In this document: piece after piece, positions 1 through 3,660 of the stretch
Layout: the number at the start of each line of letters is the position of its first letter
Numbering within the stretch: position 1 is the first letter of the stretch
Assembly: GCA_019420405.1 (NCBI GenBank)
Contig: JAHZHF010000048.1
Coordinates: 1-7,149, forward strand
Length of the DNA stretch: 7,149 nt
Source: Clostridiales bacterium
Lineage (GTDB): Bacteria > Bacillota > Clostridia > Lachnospirales > Lachnospiraceae
Direction: 5' to 3'
Made by a program: the position numbers and the translations under genes
Notes under the pieces: model-generated
Database searches by the model: none
Told to the model about the DNA's origin: nothing
What the model saw: only the letters and a program-made list of their open reading frames with translations

Positions 1-78
1 TCGCTCCACTTCCGGATGCATTTTGACAGAAAACGTTATTGAACTAAATAGCTGAACTGATATTGTTGAAATTAAGTG

Positions 79-107
79 TTTACTTTTAGTTGGATTTGTG
101 CTAGGAT
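79..107 (+). promoter_or_regulatory. Probable promoter of the tRNA-Arg gene
   Basis: A -35-like TTTACT (79-84) is followed after 17 bp by TAGGAT (102-107), which is preceded by TG one base upstream (99-100), giving an extended -10. A start near 113-115 would make a leader of about 37 nt before the tRNA. A second candidate, TTGACA at 23-28 with TAAATA at 45-50 (16-bp spacer), has a better -35 but a poorer -10 and lies further away. The choice between them is inference. Confidence 0.5.
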
Positions 108-114
108 AATTAAG

Positions 115-142
115 GCTGTTGAAGAGAGACTTCTCTTTCAGC
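115..142 (+). other. Hairpin in the tRNA 5' leader
   Basis: GCTG (115-118) plus GAAGAGA (121-127) pairs with TCTCTTTCAGC (132-142), leaving a TT bulge and a 4-nt loop. It ends 9 nt before the mature tRNA 5' end. In the precursor it could serve as a 5' leader structure removed by RNase P or another nuclease. The pairing is visible in the sequence; the role is inference. Confidence 0.4.
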
Positions 143-151
143 AGTTGGAAT

Positions 152-223
152 GCGTCTGTAGCTCAGTGGATAGAGCAATGCCCTCCGGAGGCATGTGCGA
201 CGGTTCGACTCCGTTCAGACGCT
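152..223 (+). tRNA. tRNA-Arg, anticodon CCG
   Basis: This is a complete cloverleaf. The acceptor arms GCGTCTG/CAGACGC are perfect, T8-A9 is present, and the D arm GCTC/GAGC has an 8-nt loop containing GG. The anticodon stem ATGCC/GGCAT carries loop CTCCGGA, giving anticodon CCG, which reads the arginine codon CGG. The variable loop is only 4 nt, and the T arm GACGG/CCGTT has loop TTCGACT. The 3' CCA is not encoded, so a CCA-adding enzyme must add it. The base after the acceptor stem (discriminator 73) is T, unusual for bacterial tRNA-Arg, which normally carries A or G. The gene appears monocistronic, with its own terminator directly downstream. Confidence 0.95.
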
Positions 224-233
224 GATAACCTGG

Positions 234-286
234 TCCCGGGAAGTGCTTTAACCACAGTGTTTATGGTGCTTCTTGGGATTTTTTTT
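234..286 (+). terminator. Intrinsic terminator of the tRNA-Arg gene
   Basis: TCCCGGGAAGTGC (234-246) pairs with the arm at 266-278 (ending TTCTTGGGA), with several G-U pairs. The inner ACCA/TGGT pairing (251-254 with 264-267) is an alternative. The stem is followed immediately by eight T residues (279-286), as expected for rho-independent termination of a plus-strand transcript. Confidence 0.8.
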
Positions 287-287
287 G

Positions 288-315
288 TTTCATAGGAAAC
301 TGCGTTCCTATGAAA
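288..315. repeat. Perfect 11-bp hairpin, function unknown
   Basis: TTTCATAGGAA (288-298) and TTCCTATGAAA (305-315) are exact reverse complements around a 6-nt loop, ACTGCG. The hairpin starts two bases after the T-run of the tRNA terminator. It is followed on the plus strand by TAAAAG rather than a T-run. On the minus strand the T-rich part of the tRNA terminator is replaced by A residues, so it is not a clean terminator in either direction. It may be a member of a dispersed intergenic repeat family or a transcript 3'-end structure. Confidence 0.6.
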
Positions 316-347
316 TAAAAGCCCTCCGTGAGGATCACACTGCGGCG

Positions 348-391
348 AAAAAGAAAGCCAATCTGCTCAGAGCAGATTGACTTTCTTTTTT
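348..391. terminator. Bidirectional terminator at the end of the ABC operon
   Basis: A long hairpin is formed by 348-367 with 371-390. The inner part is nine perfect pairs (CAATCTGCT with AGCAGATTG); then comes one C-A mismatch, then ten more pairs of the AAAAAGAAAG/CTTTCTTTTT type. Both outer arms are A- or T-rich, so either strand yields a stem followed by U residues. It would end the minus-strand ABC operon and also catch plus-strand readthrough from the tRNA. The permease stop codon (TGA, 367-369) lies at the loop and the last six codons lie in the stem. Confidence 0.85.
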
Positions 392-1167
392 ATAATAATG
401 TGCGTGGCAATATATTCCAGGACAGTCACAAGAAACATCAGGACAGAGGATAACCCCAGTGTTTTGAATGTATAGTCCGCCACAGTACTTCCGTCGGAGA
501 TGAGGAACATGCCTCCCGGAGCATATCCCAAAGTAAACATAAGGAAGATAGATATAAACTGAATTACAAGGGATGTGATAAAATATGCGGCCAGTGCACA
601 GAGCACCCTGTGGCCCGGAAAAAGCTGGCCTATCGTGATACAGAAATAGGTCATAATCACTGAGCTGATGCAGGCTGCAATGCTGTACAGAAATATTTTC
701 AGCGCATAGGACGTAATGTTCATGCCGAGTTCCTCTGTCACATCGGATGCGATCATTGCGTAAGCGTCTGTCACGTTTCTTCCGGTTACAAGTATAAGGA
801 TTCCGGCTGCAATAAGGATTATGTCAAGGGCCATATATACATAACCTGAAATGATCTTGGCCCAGAGCTGGTTCAGCCCTGATACGGGAAGAGTCCAGCT
901 TAAATATCCCTCCCGGGAAAACAGGTTTCGGTAGAAACGGAAGGTAATGATAAGCCATGTCCCCAGACTGAGGGCGGCAATCAGGAAGAGCGTCAGTGCC
1001 AGGACTATGGCACAGGCTGTAATTAAGGGCTCTTCCGGGCCGTTGAAATCTATGTGGCTGATGAAGAAAACACGGCAGAATAAGCATGCGGCGAGATAGA
1101 GGGCATGAAGCAGGATGAACAGCTTTGCTGATGCCTTTAAGTCGTATTTGATCAGTTTCCCTAGCAT
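367..1167 (-). CDS. ABC-2 type transporter membrane protein, YtrC/D-like
   Basis: This 266-residue integral membrane protein has about six hydrophobic segments, near residues 15-36, 49-76, 102-127, 153-180, 186-212 and 238-258. A basic amphipathic N-terminus (MLGKLIKYDLKAS) precedes the first. The cytosolic loop after segment 2 carries the EGYLSWTLPVS stretch (86-96) typical of ABC-2 permeases, and the C-terminus ends in lysines. It should pair with the ATPase encoded just upstream to form an exporter or envelope-stress transporter; the substrate is unknown. The ATG (1165-1167) overlaps the ATPase stop codon by 7 nt. Its ribosome binding site GGGAGGT lies inside the ATPase coding end, implying translational coupling. 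The last codons are part of the terminator stem. The family call is good; the transported compound cannot be read from sequence. Confidence 0.9.
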   Translation of the reverse strand: MLGKLIKYDLKASAKLFILLHALYLAACLFCRVFFISHIDFNGPEEPLITACAIVLALTLFLIAALSLGTWLIITFRFYRNLFSREGYLSWTLPVSGLNQLWAKIISGYVYMALDIILIAAGILILVTGRNVTDAYAMIASDVTEELGMNITSYALKIFLYSIAACISSVIMTYFCITIGQLFPGHRVLCALAAYFITSLVIQFISIFLMFTLGYAPGGMFLISDGSTVADYTFKTLGLSSVLMFLVTVLEYIATHIIIKKKVNLL

Positions 1168-1859
1168 TTGAATACCTCCCGGAAGAGAGCGTCCACAGAT
1201 TTTCTGTATTCTGTCCGGATCTCGTCAACGGAAGCATTGAGAGCAAGCTGCCCGTTCCGCAGGAAAATAACGCGGTCCAGGACGTTCTCGATGTCCGAGA
1301 TCAGATGAGTTGAGATCAGGACTGTGGCGTTCTCGTTATAATTCGTAAGTATTGTCTGGAGGATGTAGTCCCGGGCAGCGGGATCTACGCCGCCTATGGG
1401 TTCATCCAGAATATACAGATCCGCGTCTCTGCTCATGACAAGCGCAAGCTGAGCTTTTTCTTTGGTTCCTTTTGACAGTGACTCCAGGCGGGCGCGTCTG
1501 TCAATTTCCAGGACGTCCAGCATTTTCAGAGCGCGTTCCATGCTGAAATTAGCATAGAAGTCAGAGTAGAAGGTGAGAATTTCGCTGATCCGCATCCGCT
1601 CATTTAAAAAGCTCCGGTCCGGCAGATAGGATACGATCTTTTTTGTTTCCGGTCCGGGCGCGAGTCCGTTTATCATTATATGTCCGTCCGTCGGAACCAG
1701 AAGGCCGTTGGCCAGTTTGATCAGTGTGGTTTTTCCACTGCCGTTCGGTCCGAGAAGGCCGATGATCTGTCCCCGTTCGAGTGAAAGGGTCAGATCGGAG
1801 AGAGCAAAAAAGTCCCCGTATTTTTTTGTAAGCCGCTGACATTCCAGTATTGGTCTCAT
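1161..1859 (-). CDS. ABC transporter ATP-binding protein, YtrB/BcrA-like
   Basis: A 232-residue soluble nucleotide-binding subunit. Walker A is GPNGSGKTT (37-45). The signature motif is a degenerate LSKGTKEKAQ (128-137) rather than LSGGQ. Walker B with the catalytic glutamate is LYILDEP (148-154, E153), the D-loop is GGVDP (156-160) and the switch histidine is H185 in STH. At the Q-loop position the sequence reads YLPDRSF (78-84), with no glutamine. This is a feature I associate with GntR-linked ABC ATPases of Firmicutes. The length fits a single-domain ATPase. The start ATG has a GGGGG ribosome binding site 7 nt upstream and overlaps the repressor stop codon (ATGA). It should energise the membrane protein encoded next. 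Confidence 0.94.
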   Translation of the reverse strand: MRPILECQRLTKKYGDFFALSDLTLSLERGQIIGLLGPNGSGKTTLIKLANGLLVPTDGHIMINGLAPGPETKKIVSYLPDRSFLNERMRISEILTFYSDFYANFSMERALKMLDVLEIDRRARLESLSKGTKEKAQLALVMSRDADLYILDEPIGGVDPAARDYILQTILTNYNENATVLISTHLISDIENVLDRVIFLRNGQLALNASVDEIRTEYRKSVDALFREVFKC

Positions 1860-2227
1860 TGCTTTTCCCCCTTTATAGCTTCTGTTATCATATCCAGTGT
1901 CTCTTCGCTGTTGAAGCCGAGATTGTTCATCTGGTCGAGAAACTGCCGAATGTGGTCCTCTGCCAGGTCCTTTTTCATTCTGAGCAGCAGGGATTCGTCA
2001 TCCGTAATGAATCTCCCGCTTGTACGCTGGGAATATACCAGGCCGCTCCGCTCCAGTTCGGAGAGTGCTTTCTGCATGGTGTTCGGATTAACGGCGGCGT
2101 CGAGAGCGAGGTCCCGGACGGAAGGAAGCTTGTCTCCCGGCCGATATACACCGGAAATGATATCATGCTGAATCCGTTCCATCAACTGCAGATAGATGGG
2201 ACGGTCATTATCCAGATCCCATGGCAT
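1856..2227 (-). CDS. GntR-family transcriptional repressor, YtrA subfamily
   Basis: This 123-residue regulator has an N-terminal winged helix-turn-helix (about residues 10-75). It includes PIYLQLMERIQHDIISG, the GDKLPSVRDLA turn, the recognition helix NPNTMQKALSELE and the wing GLVYSQRTSGRF. A short helical C-terminal tail (about 80-123) replaces the large ligand domain of other GntR groups, which is diagnostic of the YtrA subfamily. The reading frame is open further upstream. The ribosome binding site GAGGTGAT (2231-2238) abuts one ATG (2230) and sits 7 nt, counted from GAGG, before the next (2227), so I prefer 2227. It is first in a three-gene operon with the ABC ATPase and permease. It probably represses the operon by binding the palindrome over its own promoter until an effector, such as a cell-wall-active compound, releases it. 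The effector is inferred from the family. Confidence 0.93.
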   Translation of the reverse strand: MPWDLDNDRPIYLQLMERIQHDIISGVYRPGDKLPSVRDLALDAAVNPNTMQKALSELERSGLVYSQRTSGRFITDDESLLLRMKKDLAEDHIRQFLDQMNNLGFNSEETLDMITEAIKGEKQ

Positions 2228-2287
2228 CATATCACCTCGTTTTCTATAAAAAGCACGCACCGGGCAGATGAGAGTGCCGCGGCGCCA

Positions 2288-2312
2288 TAAGGACCGCCGG
2301 AGGCGGTCCTTA
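2288..2312. repeat. Inverted repeat, 11-bp GC-rich hairpin in operon leader
   Basis: TAAGGACCGCC (2288-2298) and GGCGGTCCTTA (2302-2312) are exact reverse complements with a 3-nt loop. It lies in the untranslated leader of the minus-strand GntR operon, about 60 nt upstream of the repressor start codon. It shares two bases with the next palindrome. No T-run follows on either strand, so it is not an intrinsic terminator. Possible roles are mRNA stabilisation or leader-based control; neither is proven by the sequence. Confidence 0.75.
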
Positions 2313-2340
2313 CAGGATGCGGGATATCCCGCATCCTGTA
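2311..2340. repeat. Perfect 30-bp palindrome in operon leader
   Basis: The arm TACAGGATGCGGGAT (2311-2325) is followed directly by its exact reverse complement (2326-2340), with GATATC at the centre. In RNA it would form a very stable stem near the 5' end of the GntR operon transcript. In DNA it could be a second protein-binding site. It directly abuts the operator palindrome at 2341. No T-run follows on either strand. Confidence 0.85.
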
Positions 2341-2364
2341 ATTGTATTATCTAGATAATACAAT
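2341..2364. promoter_or_regulatory. Probable GntR (YtrA-type) operator palindrome
   Basis: A perfect 24-bp palindrome has arms ATTGTATTATCT (2341-2352) and AGATAATACAAT (2353-2364). It overlaps the downstream end of the -10 hexamer and covers the predicted start site (near 2356) of the minus-strand GntR/ABC operon, the classic position for a repressor operator. GntR proteins bind as dimers to such AT-rich palindromes, and the repressor gene is the first gene transcribed from this promoter. Binding by this particular protein is inference. Confidence 0.75.
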
Positions 2365-2391
2365 AATAATTTGACCAAAGGATAATGTCAA
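2363..2391 (-). promoter_or_regulatory. Sigma-A promoter of the GntR-ABC operon
   Basis: Read on the minus strand, a consensus -35 TTGACA (2391-2386) is separated by exactly 17 bp from -10 TATTAT (2368-2363). The predicted start near 2356 gives a leader of about 130 nt to the repressor start codon. The strength of the hexamers together with the overlapping palindrome suggests a strong promoter kept off by repression. Confidence 0.85.
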
Positions 2392-2419
2392 GTGTTTCCT
2401 GGCAAGTCGGTTTTATTTT

Positions 2420-2582
2420 GTAACAGTTCAGCCATAGGGCTGTCCGTGAGAGAAAATCATGCTCGCATGATTTTTCGATCGTGCAGTCCTATGAGCTGAG
2501 CGCCGTATATGAGTAAAACAGCGGCGGCAGCCGCAATAAGCACGAAGTGCGGTTTTACGAATGGCGCGGGCTGAACTGTTAC
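2420..2582. repeat. MITE-like 163-bp element with 14-bp terminal inverted repeats
   Basis: The ends GTAACAGTTCAGCC (2420-2433) and GGCTGAACTGTTAC (2569-2582) are perfect reverse complements. Inside are further helices: AAAATCATG/CATGATTTT (2453-2461 with 2466-2474), TCAGC plus CATAGGGCTG (2428-2442) with CAGTCCTATG plus GCTGA (2484-2499, one bulged A), GCGCC/GGCGC (2500-2504 with 2563-2567), and GTAAAAC/GTTTTAC (2513-2519 with 2552-2558). The last encloses two small GC hairpins (2521-2534 and 2540-2550). There is no coding frame of note. TTATTTT occurs on each side (2413-2419 and 2584-2590), compatible with a target duplication. It could be a non-autonomous mobile element, a REP-like sequence or a structured RNA. 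Confidence 0.7.
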
Positions 2583-2591
2583 TTTATTTTC

Positions 2592-2623
2592 GTAACAGTT
2601 CAGCCACAGGGCTGTCCTGTTAC
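2592..2623. repeat. Second, compact copy of the palindromic repeat
   Basis: GTAACAGTTCAGCC (2592-2605) is identical to the left arm of the preceding element. After a 4-nt loop, ACAG, comes GGCTGTCCTGTTAC (2610-2623), a right arm differing from the canonical one at two positions. The first 26 bases (2592-2617) match 2420-2445 with one mismatch. The unit is flanked by TTATTTT (2584-2590 and 2624-2630). Its left arm can also pair with the right arm of the first unit, giving a perfect 14-bp stem with a 9-nt loop (2569-2605). The stop codon of nfo (2620-2622) lies inside the right arm. No T-run follows on the minus strand, so it is not a standard terminator for nfo. Confidence 0.75.
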
Positions 2624-3528
2624 TTATTTTCATTATCCTTGATGATCCGTTTTTTCAGATCCGGATCGAATTTTCCTTCCCTTAACATGGCGATCTCATA
2701 ACCGTAAGGAGCATAGGATTTCTTCGGGTTGGCCGGAGACGGGATATAGGGGGTCTCCAGGATCTTCGGAATATTTTCGAAATCAGGATGGTGCACGATA
2801 TAATTCAGCGCGTCAAATCCGATCTGTCCGAATCCGATGTTCTCATGGCGGTCTTTTGCAGCGCCGGGAACATTCTTGCTGTCGTTGATGTGGAACACCG
2901 CAATCTGGTCTTTCCCGATGATCCGGTCAAATTCCTCCATTACCTGATCGAAATGATGTATGATGTCATAACCGCTGTCACTTGTGTGGCAGGTGTCAAA
3001 GCATACCCGCAGCTTTTCGCTGTGTACGGTTCCGTCGTAGATCCGGGCCAGTTCCTCGAAGGTGCGTCCGATCTCGGAGCCTTTTCCCGCCATAGTTTCC
3101 AGAGCGATGCAGCAGTCCGTATCCCGGGTGAGCACTTCGTTTAATCCTTTGATGATCTGAGCAGTTCCGCTCTCTGCTCCGGCGCCTACGTGGGCTCCGG
3201 GGTGCAGGATGAGGGTGTTGCTGTGACAGCTCACCGTCCTATCGATTTCCTTTGCCAGGAACTCAACGGCAAGGGAAAACGTCTCGGGTTTTACGGAATT
3301 TCCAAGGTTGATGATGTAGGGAGCGTGTACGATGATATCGTGGATTCCGTGTTCCTTCATATACTCCCAGGCGGGTCCGATATTGAGCTCACTGATTTCT
3401 TTCCTGCGGGTGTTCTGGGGCGCTCCGGTGTAAAACATAAAAGTGTCGGCGCCGTAGGATACGGCCTCCTTTGCGGAGCCGAGCAGCATATCGCGGCCGC
3501 TCATGCCAACGTGAGAACCAATTATCAT
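2620..3528 (-). CDS. nfo: Endonuclease IV (deoxyribonuclease IV, AP endonuclease)
   Basis: This 302-residue cytosolic repair enzyme is predicted to cut DNA 5' to abasic sites and to remove 3'-blocking groups in base-excision repair. It is a single TIM-barrel of the Xylose-isomerase-like family. Expected metal ligands are all present: H68 (IVHAP), H109 (LILHPG), E144 (ALETMAGKG), D178 and H181 (CFDTCH), H213 (FHINDSK), D226 and H228 (KDRHENIG) and E258 (ILETP). Their spacing is almost the same as in the E. coli enzyme, so it should bind three zinc ions. The frame is open further upstream, but ATG at 3528 has AGGAGA 7 nt before it and lies downstream of the promoter. The protein then begins MIIGSHVGMSG, as homologues do. 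It is monocistronic and divergent from argS. Its last codons and stop overlap a palindromic repeat. Confidence 0.96.
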   Translation of the reverse strand: MIIGSHVGMSGRDMLLGSAKEAVSYGADTFMFYTGAPQNTRRKEISELNIGPAWEYMKEHGIHDIIVHAPYIINLGNSVKPETFSLAVEFLAKEIDRTVSCHSNTLILHPGAHVGAGAESGTAQIIKGLNEVLTRDTDCCIALETMAGKGSEIGRTFEELARIYDGTVHSEKLRVCFDTCHTSDSGYDIIHHFDQVMEEFDRIIGKDQIAVFHINDSKNVPGAAKDRHENIGFGQIGFDALNYIVHHPDFENIPKILETPYIPSPANPKKSYAPYGYEIAMLREGKFDPDLKKRIIKDNENK

Positions 3529-3561
3529 AATAAATCTCCTTTTGAGTATTTTCACAGTAAC

Positions 3562-3590
3562 ATTATAGGGGCGGAAATAGGATTTGTCGA
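3562..3590 (-). promoter_or_regulatory. Promoter of nfo
   Basis: On the minus strand, TCGACA (3590-3585) is followed after exactly 17 bp by the perfect -10 TATAAT (3567-3562). The predicted start lies near 3555, giving a leader of about 27 nt before ATG 3528. This placement rules out the longer reading frame that extends to 3633. Confidence 0.85.
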
Positions 3591-3599
3591 GATGAAAAC

Positions 3600-3628
3600 T
3601 TGCTGATACGGGCGGGACATGGTAGAAT
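3600..3628 (+). promoter_or_regulatory. Promoter of the argS operon
   Basis: TTGCTG (3600-3605) is separated by 17 bp from TAGAAT (3623-3628), with a predicted start near 3635. That leaves a leader of only about 26 nt, far too short for a T-box riboswitch, the common device on Firmicutes aminoacyl-tRNA synthetase genes. The -35 lies 9 bp from the -35 of the divergent nfo promoter. Confidence 0.65.
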
Positions 3629-3660
3629 AACATTCATACGGATAAAGGAGTGTGGAAAAA

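Noticed and set aside
1..55. Possible C-terminal tail of a gene entering from the left, open in two plus-strand frames
   Set aside because: Stops occur within 55 nt in every plus frame and nothing resembles a recognisable C-terminus; too short to support a partial gene.
2243..2275. Possible attenuator on the minus strand, GCAC/GTGC followed by TTTTTAT
   Set aside because: The stem is only about four pairs with a long loop; too weak to call a terminator.
2244..2288. 14-codon minus-strand mini-ORF (MAPRHSHLPGACFL) in the GntR operon leader
   Set aside because: No Shine-Dalgarno sequence precedes its ATG, which sits directly against the GC-rich hairpin. A leader peptide cannot be supported, though its position is worth remembering if attenuation is tested.
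1850..2290. 146-codon plus-strand open frame opposite the GntR gene
   Set aside because: Antisense shadow of a clear GntR/ABC operon, with no ribosome binding site or recognisable domain.
2452..2476. AAAATCATG hairpin followed by T residues as a plus-strand terminator
   Set aside because: The T residues belong to the stem itself, no plus-strand gene lies upstream, and the hairpin is better explained as part of the 163-bp element.
2411..2631. CRISPR array, because of repeated 14- to 26-bp units
   Set aside because: Only two same-direction copies exist, with the rest in inverted orientation. Spacing is unequal and there are no cas genes; it is a palindromic repeat, not CRISPR.
3529..3633. N-terminal extension of nfo by 35 residues
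   Set aside because: The extension covers the nfo promoter and the Shine-Dalgarno sequence; homologous proteins begin at the MIIGSHVG-type sequence.
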